Shown: piece by piece, positions 54,353 to 63,033 of the stretch
Position numbering within the stretch: position 1 is the first letter of the stretch
Layout: every line of letters starts with the position of its first letter
NCBI GenBank assembly: GCA_947494305.1
Contig: CANLUL010000004.1
Span: forward strand, 1 to 64,000
DNA from: an uncultured Sphingomonadaceae bacterium
GTDB lineage: Bacteria; Pseudomonadota; Alphaproteobacteria; Sphingomonadales; Sphingomonadaceae
DNA: 64,000 nt
Direction: 5' to 3'
Position numbers and translations under genes: made by a program
The notes under the pieces: generated by a model
The model's input: the letters and a program-made list of their open reading frames with translations, nothing else
The model's database searches: none
Told to the model about the DNA's origin: nothing

Positions 54353-55597
54353 TTAAGCGGCAACAGCCTTTTTGGCTTTCCGACGGCGGGCAAAGATAGC
54401 CGCTGCCGCAGCGCCAAAGAGTAGGACGACTGGCGGTGCCGGTACGTCAGTGCCGCCGGTCGACCCACCCGATGTGCCGCCGCTACTGGCACCCGAAGAG
54501 GTGCTGGAGCTGGACGACGAACTGCTTGAGCTCGATGAACTGGAACTGGTGCTGCCGCCGAAGCTTGACGAACCACCGGTTGCGCCCGAAGAGGTGCTGG
54601 ATGAACCGGAAGATCCAGAAGACCCGCTGCTACCGGAAGAACCGGTGCTACCGTTAGAACCACCGCTGCTGGAGCTGGAAGAACTGGACGAGCTGCTCGA
54701 AGAAGAGCTTGAGCTGCTGGAACCGCCAGAAGAACCTGAGCTTCCTGAAGAGCCGGACGATCCAGAACTTCCTGAAGAACCTGAGCTTCCAGTGGAGCCG
54801 CCGCTAGAATTGCCTGATGATCCGCCCGGATGCCCGCTTGATGTGTTGCCGCTCGAAGTCATTCCGCTGCTACCGCCCGATGAACTGGACGAAGAGCTGC
54901 TGGATGAAGAACTGGAACTGGAAGATGAGCTCGATGAAGAGCTACTGCCACCAGTAGAAGTGCTCACGCCGCCCGTCGACGTTGAAGTGGAGCCACCGGT
55001 CGATGTGCTCGAAAATCCGCCAGTTGAAGTTGAGGTCGAACCACCGGTGCTCGAGAAACCACCCGTTGACGTCGAAGTCGAACCACCGCTGGTTGAACTT
55101 CCGCCGGAAGATGTGCTGGTCGAACCTCCGCTGCTGGTAGAGGAAATCACAACGGTACCGCCGCCGCTTCCACCGCCGCCTCCGCCAAAGAACCCGCCGA
55201 AGAACCCGCCGCCAAAGCCGCCGCCTCCGCCGCCGCTTCCGCCGATTACGACAGGAACAGAACCGCCACCGCCTTCAAGTACCGGAATTTCCGGAAGTGG
55301 AGGTGGTATATATGGTGGAGGTGGAAGTGGAATAGGCTGAGCTGGTGCTTGCGCAATCGTAATCACACTTGGTGCACAAGCCGTTGTAGTCTTGGTTGTC
55401 ACGGTACGCCGAGTACGCTTGACCTTCCGTGCCGACGCACCTTTTTTAAGAACCCGTCCACGAATCTTCTGTTTCTTCACAACCTTCTTTACATAAGGGG
55501 CTGCTGGTGCCTCTGTTACATGCACTGCACCACCGCCAATTAGCGCTCCGCCGCAAGTGCAGGCGCATAATTTTGCTAAAGCCATTCGTACCGACAT
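54353..55597 (-). CDS. large Ser/Gly-rich protein with VPAP-type sorting tail
   Basis: The 414-residue protein begins MSVRMALAKLCACTCGGALI GGG, then has a Lys/Arg-rich segment (VKKVVKKQKIRGRVLKKG), a proline-rich stretch (PIPLPPPPYIPPPLPEIPV), a glycine-rich block (GFGGGFFGGFFGGGGGG), long STSTGG, SGSSG and poly-Ser repeats, and ends with VPAPPVVLLFGAAAAAIFARRRKAKK. That is a VPAP variant of the exosortase-type sorting signal. Its repeat style matches the PEP-CTERM protein at 17089-17904, so both may be processed by one sorting system. No exosortase gene is seen here. A role at the cell surface or in a matrix is inferred. Confidence 0.75.
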   Translation of the reverse strand: MSVRMALAKLCACTCGGALIGGGAVHVTEAPAAPYVKKVVKKQKIRGRVLKKGASARKVKRTRRTVTTKTTTACAPSVITIAQAPAQPIPLPPPPYIPPPLPEIPVLEGGGGSVPVVIGGSGGGGGGFGGGFFGGFFGGGGGGSGGGTVVISSTSSGGSTSTSSGGSSTSGGSTSTSTGGFSSTGGSTSTSTGGFSSTSTGGSTSTSTGGVSTSTGGSSSSSSSSSSSSSSSSSSSSSSSGGSSGMTSSGNTSSGHPGGSSGNSSGGSTGSSGSSGSSGSSGSSGSSGSSGGSSSSSSSSSSSSSSSSSSSGGSNGSTGSSGSSGSSGSSGSSSTSSGATGGSSSFGGSTSSSSSSSSSSSSSSSTSSGASSGGTSGGSTGGTDVPAPPVVLLFGAAAAAIFARRRKAKKAVAA

Positions 55598-56037
55598 AGT
55601 TCTTACTCTCTTCCGCTTTGGAACCGCTGGGTTGACCTATTTGAAAAGCTGGTCGCCCTTTTCGAATTCCGGACATGCACCAAAAACGCAGAAGAAAGTC
55701 TTAATAACAATTGCGTTAACCTTGATTCATCAAAGAAAATTGGAAAAACTCTTACCAAAGTCTGGCCAACCAAAGTTAATGTCCCGATATGAGACCTTTC
55801 AACCCATGAATCTTTCCGTCTGTTAAAATTAAATGACAGGGAACCGAAAAATCGCTTCGCGGGTTTGTCGGGCAGAAAAAGGACTGAATTTCGGCAGATA
55901 AGTGGAGCCTGGAATTCAAAATTAACTGGTTTACAATATTAGTTTGCGCTTGTGAATTTTGCGCCTTGTATCGCCGACATCCCATAGCTATAGGCCCGCT
56001 CATAGCCGTTTAGTTTCCCAATTTTAGGCTGTAAATC
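55598..56037. other. intergenic region between VPAP gene and dksA
   Basis: About 440 AT-rich bases with no convincing gene. It must hold the divergent promoters of the VPAP gene and dksA. Confidence 0.4.
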
Positions 56038-56051
56038 AGGTGGAGAATAGA

Positions 56052-56516
56052 GTGGTGTCGACTGCAAAAAAGCCATCCAAATCGAGAAAATCTAATTCTG
56101 GCTCTATCGATCTGCCAGCGGGTTATGAACCCAGTGAAGATGATGAGTTTATGAATGAAATGCAGCTCGCTTATTTTCGAAACGCGCTGGAGGAATGGAA
56201 ACAATCCATTGTCGAAGAATCCAAAGAAACACTGGCACATTTGCAGGATGGTCCGATCCAGGAAGCTGATTTGAATGACCGGGCTTCTAGTGAAACGGAT
56301 TGGGGCTTGGAACTCAGAACCAGGGATCGACAGCGTAAGTTAACTTCCAAAATTGATGCTGCATTACGCCGAATAGATGAAGGTGAATATGGTTATTGTC
56401 AGGTAACTGGTGAACCGATTTCACTGGATCGCCTCAAAGCAAGGCCCATCGCAACGATGACGGTAGAAGCGCAAGAAGCACACGAACGGAACGAAAAAAT
56501 ATCTCGAGATCAATAA
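56052..56516 (+). CDS. dksA: RNA polymerase-binding protein DksA
   Basis: The 154-residue protein has the coiled-coil domain, with acidic EDDEFMNEMQLAYFRNALEE, and the end YGYCQVTGEPISLDRLKARP in which only one of four zinc cysteines is kept. That is the alphaproteobacterial form of DksA. It works with ppGpp on RNA polymerase. GTG 56052 is chosen because AGGTGGAG lies 6 bases before it. The usual site of GTG 56040 would overlap this ribosome site. Confidence 0.92.
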   Translation: MVSTAKKPSKSRKSNSGSIDLPAGYEPSEDDEFMNEMQLAYFRNALEEWKQSIVEESKETLAHLQDGPIQEADLNDRASSETDWGLELRTRDRQRKLTSKIDAALRRIDEGEYGYCQVTGEPISLDRLKARPIATMTVEAQEAHERNEKISRDQ

Positions 56517-56677
56517 CTTACCGCTAAGAACCGCTTTGATTTTTTTGCAACTGTAGCAAATATTGAAATGCAATATTGGCCGGCAAAAAAAACTAAAAAA
56601 CCTTAACCATTCTTCCACTCTTTGCGCTCTATATTTCCTCCCAGCGATTTTTTGATTTTACATGATGAAACAACGGG

Positions 56678-57094
56678 ATGCTTATGCGAGAGCCATATGA
56701 TGAGAATCTGGGCGCAAACAGCCAAACTAGTGGTCAACCCAAGCGGGAACTAGATCGCGATAGTCTGTTTTTAAAAGCCGCGCTAAAATTCGTGGATGGA
56801 GATGATTGCGGTGAAGTTCGCATTCGGAACTTGTCTGCAGGCGGTTTGATGGCCGAAGCACCCGTCCGCACAAAACGAGGCGATAAAGTCGAGCTAGAGA
56901 TGCGCAATATTGGCAAAGTCACGGGCTATGTGGCTTGGGTTGCTCAGGGCCGATTTGGTGTCGCATTTGATTTTCCGATTGATCCAAAATTGGCCCGTAA
57001 GCCTGTGGGTCAAACCAAACTCGAACTTCCTAGCTATTTGCGCCAACAGGCAAAGAAGCACAGGCCTCTGCAGCACGGTCAAAGACCACGCTAA
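56678..57094 (+). CDS. PilZ domain protein
   Basis: The 138-residue protein has the c-di-GMP binding pattern with RELDR (an RxxxR site at about residue 25) and NLSAGGLM (NxSxxG), then a beta-barrel segment VTGYVAWVAQGRFGVAFDFP. It likely binds cyclic di-GMP and regulates motility or surface functions, though the target is unknown. It stands alone between dksA and the CoA-transferase. Confidence 0.85.
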   Translation: MLMREPYDENLGANSQTSGQPKRELDRDSLFLKAALKFVDGDDCGEVRIRNLSAGGLMAEAPVRTKRGDKVELEMRNIGKVTGYVAWVAQGRFGVAFDFPIDPKLARKPVGQTKLELPSYLRQQAKKHRPLQHGQRPR

Positions 57095-57182
57095 TCATAT
57101 TATCCCTGTACAATAACTACTTGATTGGGTGTCATTGACGCCATAGGACCGCTTTAATCGATTGATTAAACAGGAGCGGAAT

Positions 57183-58223
57183 ATGGCAGGACCACTGGCA
57201 GGTATTAATATTGTAGAATTTGCGGGTATAGGCCCCGGACCATTTTGCGGCATGATGCTGGCCGATCAAGGCGCTACCGTAACCGTACTCCATCGGCCGG
57301 GCGGAGCCCCTGATCCACGACTCGCCTTGTCTCGTTCTCGCAAACTGGTCGAAGTCAATCTCAAGTCGGAAGAAGGCATTGAAAAAGCAAAAGAACTGGT
57401 CAAACAAGCTGATGGATTGATAGAGGGCTTCAGGCCCGGCGTCATGGAACGCTTAGGCCTTGGCCCCGATGTTCTTTTGCAGGATAATCCACAACTAGTA
57501 TTCGGCCGTATGACGGGTTGGGGTCAATATGGAACGCTCGCAAATGCAGCCGGGCACGACATTAACTATATCTCTGTGTCTGGTGCATTACATACTTTTG
57601 GCCGGGCTGGAGACAAACCCACCCCACCGATCAACATGATTGGGGATTTTGGTGGCGGCGGTATGATGCTTGCTCTTGGGATGGTATCTGCACTTCTTCA
57701 TGCCAAAACTGGTGGTGAAGGACAGGTAGTGGATTGTGCCATGACTGACGGATCTGCGGCATTGATGGCAATGATTTTTGATTTTCACAATATTGGTCAA
57801 TGGCAGGATCAGCGTGGGGTAAATCTGCTCGACACCGGCGCTCATTTTTATGACACGTATGAAACTGCCGACGGAAAGCACATATCTTTAGGGTCAATTG
57901 AGCCGCAATTTTACGCAGAATTGCGAAAAGTGGCTGGATTGGAAGATGATCCAGACTTTGATCAACAAATGAATCCTAAAATGTGGGGCCCGTTGAAGGA
58001 AAAGCTGACACACTTATTCAAGACCAAATCGCGTGATGACTGGTGCACGCTCATGGAAGGAACAGATATCTGTTTCGCACCGGTATTGTCACTCTCTGAA
58101 GCAAAGGAACATCCACATAATGTTGAAAGAGAAACATTTGTTGATGTTGGCGGTTACCTGCAACCGGCGCCTGCCCCTCGCTATTCTAAAACGGTTTCCG
58201 GCAAACCCAAGCCGCCCGCATAG
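57183..58223 (+). CDS. CaiB/BaiF CoA-transferase family protein
   Basis: The 346-residue protein starts MAGPLAGINIVEFAGIGPGP FCGMMLADQGATVTVL and has GRMTGWGQ and AGHDINYISVSG, typical of the class III family, with a conserved Asp in HDINY. The sequence is close to alpha-methylacyl-CoA racemases, which epimerise branched acyl-CoA before beta-oxidation. AGGAG before ATG 57183 fixes the start. It ends 43 bases inside the end of the convergent LytTR gene. Confidence 0.88.
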   Translation: MAGPLAGINIVEFAGIGPGPFCGMMLADQGATVTVLHRPGGAPDPRLALSRSRKLVEVNLKSEEGIEKAKELVKQADGLIEGFRPGVMERLGLGPDVLLQDNPQLVFGRMTGWGQYGTLANAAGHDINYISVSGALHTFGRAGDKPTPPINMIGDFGGGGMMLALGMVSALLHAKTGGEGQVVDCAMTDGSAALMAMIFDFHNIGQWQDQRGVNLLDTGAHFYDTYETADGKHISLGSIEPQFYAELRKVAGLEDDPDFDQQMNPKMWGPLKEKLTHLFKTKSRDDWCTLMEGTDICFAPVLSLSEAKEHPHNVERETFVDVGGYLQPAPAPRYSKTVSGKPKPPA

Positions 58224-58945
58224 TTAAAGAGACCATCCGCGAAACTGGCTCCGATTGTGAGATCAGTTCCGTTTTGCAGTACAATATATTTGCGCCTTCC
58301 AGATCGACGGATTTCTTTGATAAAGTCTCTCCGGACCATTGTGGAACGGTGAATGCGTATAAACATATCTTGAGGCAGCAATTTGGCCAAAGACTGCATT
58401 GTCCCATGAATTAGAAAACTTCGATCCGACAAACAAAGTCGCATATAGTCTTGCTCAGCGACAATATGATCAATGTCAGAGCAACGAATCTGTAGGGATC
58501 CCACCCCATCCTTTACCCACAGAACGGCATCTTTGTGTGTTTCTTGAAAATTTATTGCTTCAGTTTTCCCTATCCTTTCAATCACCCGTTCCACCGCTTC
58601 ATAGAGCAGCGATTCTTTAACTGGTTTCAGCAAAAAATCTGCAGCATGAAGACGAAAGGCCCTGACCGCATATTTACTATGCGCTGTTGTGAATATAATT
58701 TCCGGCTTCTTTTCCTGTAACTTGCATTTCTCTGCAACTTCGATTCCAGAAATATCTGGCATATCAACATCGAGGAGGATTACATCTGGAACCTCAACTT
58801 CAATAGCTTTCAATGCTTCAAGCCCGTTGGAAGCCAACCTAATGCGTGAGATATTGCTTAAGCGTGAGCAAAGCGTCTTAAGCCTATTCCGTGCCAGTGG
58901 CTCATCATCTACAATTAGCGTATCTATCCCAATACCATCATTCAT
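58181..58945 (-). CDS. LytTR response regulator
   Basis: The 254-residue protein has a receiver domain (VDDEP at 12-16, phospho-acceptor Asp59 in LLDVDMP) and a C-terminal LytTR domain with HIVAEQDYMRLCL and FIRIHRSTMVRRDF. Its ATG overlaps the histidine kinase stop (ATGA at 58942-58945). The pair forms a LytS/LytR-type system. The C-terminal 14 codons overlap the CaiB gene in antisense. Confidence 0.9.
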   Translation of the reverse strand: MNDGIGIDTLIVDDEPLARNRLKTLCSRLSNISRIRLASNGLEALKAIEVEVPDVILLDVDMPDISGIEVAEKCKLQEKKPEIIFTTAHSKYAVRAFRLHAADFLLKPVKESLLYEAVERVIERIGKTEAINFQETHKDAVLWVKDGVGSLQIRCSDIDHIVAEQDYMRLCLSDRSFLIHGTMQSLAKLLPQDMFIRIHRSTMVRRDFIKEIRRSGRRKYIVLQNGTDLTIGASFADGLFNYAGGLGLPETVLE

Positions 58946-60096
58946 CGCATCAACGTTCGCAACCCGGGTTTATCAATGGGAATAATTATTGTCGCCACGG
59001 CCATTGCGTCATCACCATTGCCGACAACAAGGGCTGCGGTTGGTCCATAGATTACCTTCAATCTGTCAGCGATATTTACCAATCCGGTGCCGATAGCATC
59101 GCCATCGGGCGTGGTTACATTCATTCGTCCAGTGTTACATACTGATATTTTCAGTCGGTCTTTTTCAATCGAAGCCTCGATCATTATTGTTACCTTACTC
59201 GAAGATCTTGCTACGCCATGTTTGACGGCATTTTCCACTAGCGGCTGAATAATCAACGCGGGAATTCGTAATTTTTCAACACCTTCTGCGATATTTATCT
59301 CGTAATACAGTCTATCGGGAAAACGTACTTTCTCAATTTCCAGGTAGCGCGCCTGCTGTGCAATCTCATTTACCACGGTCACCATTTCTTGACCTTCATC
59401 ATCAAGAACGCCCCGCATGTAATCGGCTAGCTCGTCAACCAAACGTTCCGCCTGCTCATTCTTATTATCGACTACTAGACTGCTGACAGAATTGAGGGCG
59501 TTGAATATGAAATGCGGATTGAGCTGATATCTGAGAGCTCTCTGTTCACTCTTCCGTGTTAGTTTTTGGAGGTTTTTGCTATCGCTAATGGCAATTTTCA
59601 TCTCTTCATTTTGAGTTAGAGCAAGATAGATGCTGCCCCATGCAATCAACAACAAATAGGGGATCAAAATGTTGGTTGCGCCAATTAAAGTTGAAACCCC
59701 GAAGAAAAGTTCAGGAAAGAACAATGGTTTTGCACTTTTCCATTGATCAACTTCAGTAAGTAAAAAAGCCAAAACCAAAGGTGGCAATGTGAATAGATAA
59801 ACTAAGGAACGAAAAACTTCTCCGCCACTAAAAATATGAATCATTCTGTAGAGCAGCCAAGTCGCAATTACGGAGGCAAAAGCGAGCACGGTGTAATGAG
59901 CAAAAAAACTCTCAATAGGCTGATATTGACCAAACCGTGTTTGAATAACTGCAAAGAAAAGATAACTTACCCAAATCGCCAATATCGACCGACAAGCAAT
60001 TGTTGCATGAGCGGGGAATATTTTAGTGAACCATGATCTCGCATTGGTTTGCGGCGTTGAAGCTGTACGCAAAGATGACGGGATCAAAGCAGCCAT
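58942..60096 (-). CDS. LytS-type sensor histidine kinase
   Basis: The 384-residue protein has several N-terminal membrane helices, then the His_kinase domain with LNPHFIFNALNSV (phospho-His in NPHF) and the ATP domain with LVENAVKHGV and GTGLVNIADRL. It would phosphorylate the response regulator with which it overlaps. Its ATG lies directly after the DUF2891 stop, so the three genes form an operon. Confidence 0.9.
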   Translation of the reverse strand: MAALIPSSLRTASTPQTNARSWFTKIFPAHATIACRSILAIWVSYLFFAVIQTRFGQYQPIESFFAHYTVLAFASVIATWLLYRMIHIFSGGEVFRSLVYLFTLPPLVLAFLLTEVDQWKSAKPLFFPELFFGVSTLIGATNILIPYLLLIAWGSIYLALTQNEEMKIAISDSKNLQKLTRKSEQRALRYQLNPHFIFNALNSVSSLVVDNKNEQAERLVDELADYMRGVLDDEGQEMVTVVNEIAQQARYLEIEKVRFPDRLYYEINIAEGVEKLRIPALIIQPLVENAVKHGVARSSSKVTIMIEASIEKDRLKISVCNTGRMNVTTPDGDAIGTGLVNIADRLKVIYGPTAALVVGNGDDAMAVATIIIPIDKPGLRTLMR

Positions 60097-61326
60097 TTAC
60101 TGGGCAACTTCCAATTTGGTTGTTTCGTCACTGTTCACAATGCCGCGCTTTGTTCGCAAATAGGTCGCAAAGCTGGCAAGCCAGTGGCTACCTGCATAAT
60201 GGGGCGTGCTAACCGATTTCTCTCCTGCATCGCCATGTACGGTAGCTGCAGCTAACAACGACGGTCTGCGTTTATCATCTTCTGGAAGCGCACTCGCGAT
60301 GCCTTCTAGCGCCCACGCACGGGATAAATTGACACCATCAAGATGCACCAATTTTCCATCCGTTGCATCTTTGACTACGCCAACAGACAACCAATCTGCA
60401 CGACCATCGGTAGGGATTTGAGGCAGAAATTCCGAGAGCCACGAAGAGAACTCAATGGGCGGCAGAACCCTTCGCATCAAGTCGGCCGTCATAAGACATG
60501 GCGAGAGGAAATCTTCCCCCGATGGCTCATAGGATAAGGGGCAGTTTTTATCATTTTTATGAAATTCCAAACTCTTTTCCGAAATCAATTTTTCGAAAGA
60601 AGCATTTCCAGTCGATCTAGCCCAATCAATGAACAGTCCGAAGGCGAAGGCAGACTGGTTGTGAGTGCCCAAGCGTATCGGATAGGCCAGCTTAGGAATC
60701 CAATCAGAAATTCTATTCACGATAATCGCTTCGAGCGGCTGGAAACGCTCTAACCAGATTTTCGCCTTTTCTGCTTTCGATCCCTTACCTTTGGCAATTT
60801 CATTCAATTCGGCAGTTAGTTGCAGGAACCAGGCAAGACCGTAGGGTCGTTCAAAAGATGCTCGCCCTTCTGTCTGAAAATAAGCAATTTCTCCCGCTAT
60901 CTTCTCCTCTGTGAAATTGCCGTCCAATGCCGTTTCAATTTCCGCATCCATATCCGGAACAAGGTCTTGACCCCATAATCGGGTCAGCAACCAATGCCCA
61001 TGCACTGCACTATGCCAGTCAAAACACCCATAAAAAACCGGTGTAAGATTCACGGGTTCAGCGACATCTGCTGCGCTGGATAGTACATGACTGATTTTAT
61101 TAGGATATTGCTTGTTTATACAACTAAGCGCAGTGCGGGCAAAAGCATGTTCAATCTTGCGCGGTGATTGCCCACTCTCCACTGGATTGGGGGCAATATT
61201 CTTTCGCTCAAAAAGCCCCTGCTCTTCTTCGGATTCCGGCGCACCCTCTCCGTTTGATTGTACAGAGCATCCTGCCAACAAAATTAGCGGTGCCATCGCT
61301 GATAGAATTCGAGCTTCAAAATGCAT
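60097..61326 (-). CDS. DUF2891 lipoprotein
   Basis: The 409-residue protein has a lipobox (LLAGC at about residue 19), a Glu/Ser-rich linker and a domain with VFYGCFDWHSAVHGHWLLTR, FVPYGLAWF-like and FSSWLSEFLPQI motifs of DUF2891. Members are predicted glycosidase-like periplasmic proteins of unknown substrate. AAGGAG before the ATG is strong. It is the first gene of an operon with a LytS/LytR pair, which suggests the two-component system responds to what this protein handles. Confidence 0.8.
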   Translation of the reverse strand: MHFEARILSAMAPLILLAGCSVQSNGEGAPESEEEQGLFERKNIAPNPVESGQSPRKIEHAFARTALSCINKQYPNKISHVLSSAADVAEPVNLTPVFYGCFDWHSAVHGHWLLTRLWGQDLVPDMDAEIETALDGNFTEEKIAGEIAYFQTEGRASFERPYGLAWFLQLTAELNEIAKGKGSKAEKAKIWLERFQPLEAIIVNRISDWIPKLAYPIRLGTHNQSAFAFGLFIDWARSTGNASFEKLISEKSLEFHKNDKNCPLSYEPSGEDFLSPCLMTADLMRRVLPPIEFSSWLSEFLPQIPTDGRADWLSVGVVKDATDGKLVHLDGVNLSRAWALEGIASALPEDDKRRPSLLAAATVHGDAGEKSVSTPHYAGSHWLASFATYLRTKRGIVNSDETTKLEVAQ

Positions 61327-61509
61327 GTGTTGCTCCTTAAATCAATGGTTCTTTTCTAGAGAGCAATTGACCCTTTGGCAAAAGGCTATAGGGGATTTTC
61401 CTGAAAACTCATATTGCCACTTCCGGCCAATGAGGGTTTGTCAGGATAACCGAGCATCGCCACTAAACCTGCCATATTTCTGACCGGTAACCCGCTGCGC
61501 CATATTACC

Positions 61510-62832
61510 GTGATGACACTGACTTCAAGTGTTGGATTGCTGACGATGTTTATTGTCGACTTTGTTGACTTGTTATACATCGCGCAATTGGGTGATAGTG
61601 CACTCACTGCTGCCATGGGGTTTGCGGCCACTATTTTGTTTTTCGGTACTGCGTTTAATATTGGCCTGATGATCGCGGTTAGCGCGCTGGCAGCCAGGCG
61701 AATAGGTCAAGGAGACGCCGAACATGCCCGTCGCTACCTAACCAATATTTTGGCTCTCGCTTTCGCCATGGTAATTCCATTGGCAATTATATTTTTTGTA
61801 TTTGCCCCACAAATATTGGAGCTTGCTGGCGCGACCGGAACGACAAAAGAGGCCGCGACCAGCTATATCAGAATATTTGCCCCATTCATGCCCTTTGCGG
61901 TCGGAGGAATGGTCTGTTCGGGATTTTTGCGCGCGCATGGCGCGGCAAGAGCGGCTATGAATGTCACTCTGGTAATGGGAATAACCAACGCAATTCTCGA
62001 TCCGATTTTCATCTTTGGTCTGGGCTTGGGTATGAACGGCGCCGCCATTGCCTCTAGTTGCGCCGCTATTGTTTCGGCGATCGCTGCGGTCATCCCTGTA
62101 CTAAAGAATTATGGTGGGTTTGAGCGATTTCATTTTGGATGGTTCAAGGAAGATTTAAAGCCAGTTTCAGCCATTTTGATCCCGGCGATTTTAACAAATT
62201 TGGCCACTCCGGTAGGCGGTTTTATTTCCTATCGCTTCATTGCTGAATATCCCGATGAAGTAATCGCCGGGTTTGCCGTGATCGGAAGAGTTGTGCCTGT
62301 TGCATTTTGCTTGCTCTTTTCACTGTCGGGAGCGGTCGGGCCAATTATCGGACAAAATTTCGGCGCGCTGAACTTTGATCGTATTCGTTTAACCATTAAG
62401 CAGTCGATGGGTTTCGCAATGGGCTACACACTGTTAATCTGGCCCGCACTTTGGCTGTTTAGTGAACCGATCAGCGATCTGTTTAATTTGGAGGCACAGG
62501 GGCGTCATCTATTTTCATTATTCGCAATAATTGTAACACCGCTCTTCTTTTTCAACGGTGTGCTCTTCATTTCCAACGCCGCATGTAACAATCTCGAGCG
62601 ACCCAGGTGGTCAACCTATTTAAACTGGGCCCGCAATACGCTCGGTCTGATCCCATTTTTGTGGCTTGGAGAAAAATATTATGGGTTGGAAGGGGTCTTA
62701 ATTGGACCTGGGATTGGCGGGATTATTTTTGGCCTGCTGGGGTATCTCGTTATTCGCTATTTGGTCGGTTTTCAAGAACAGGCCTATCAATCTGATTCGG
62801 ATCAAAATCCACCGAGTTCTCGTTTTTCTTAG
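61510..62832 (+). CDS. MATE family efflux transporter
   Basis: The 440-residue protein has 12 hydrophobic segments in the two-half MATE pattern, with LDPIFIFGLGLGMNGAAIAS as a clear family motif. It exports cationic compounds by Na+ or H+ exchange. The frame continues 18 codons upstream of GTG 61510 as a good family N-terminus (IFLTGNPLRHITVM), but that stretch contains no ATG, GTG or TTG and is bounded by TAA 61447-61449. A start at ATC 61456 after AGGATAAC, a CTG, or a sequence error could explain this. Confidence 0.88.
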   Translation: MMTLTSSVGLLTMFIVDFVDLLYIAQLGDSALTAAMGFAATILFFGTAFNIGLMIAVSALAARRIGQGDAEHARRYLTNILALAFAMVIPLAIIFFVFAPQILELAGATGTTKEAATSYIRIFAPFMPFAVGGMVCSGFLRAHGAARAAMNVTLVMGITNAILDPIFIFGLGLGMNGAAIASSCAAIVSAIAAVIPVLKNYGGFERFHFGWFKEDLKPVSAILIPAILTNLATPVGGFISYRFIAEYPDEVIAGFAVIGRVVPVAFCLLFSLSGAVGPIIGQNFGALNFDRIRLTIKQSMGFAMGYTLLIWPALWLFSEPISDLFNLEAQGRHLFSLFAIIVTPLFFFNGVLFISNAACNNLERPRWSTYLNWARNTLGLIPFLWLGEKYYGLEGVLIGPGIGGIIFGLLGYLVIRYLVGFQEQAYQSDSDQNPPSSRFS

Positions 62833-63033
62833 CACTTAATCCAACTATCTTGCCGTCATTTGAGGACAAATATCCGGTTTATGCCCGGAATTGCGTCGTT
62901 AACTATTTAACAGACGGGATTACCTCGTCCCATCTTGAAACACCCCCATTACGGGAGCAAAAAGGTAAGGAATCCGCTGTATACCGGCAGTTCACCGCCC
63001 AACAGGGCCTGATGCAGGTGTTTCGAAACTACA
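62833..63033. other. short intergenic region
   Basis: About 200 bases between the MATE gene and the cell wall hydrolase. No gene or repeat is recognised; the hydrolase promoter should be here. Confidence 0.35.

Noticed and set aside
54372-55340. A 322-codon plus-strand frame rich in Pro and Glu.
   Set aside because: It mirrors the repeats of the VPAP protein on the other strand; the real gene has a signal peptide, a sorting tail and a terminator.
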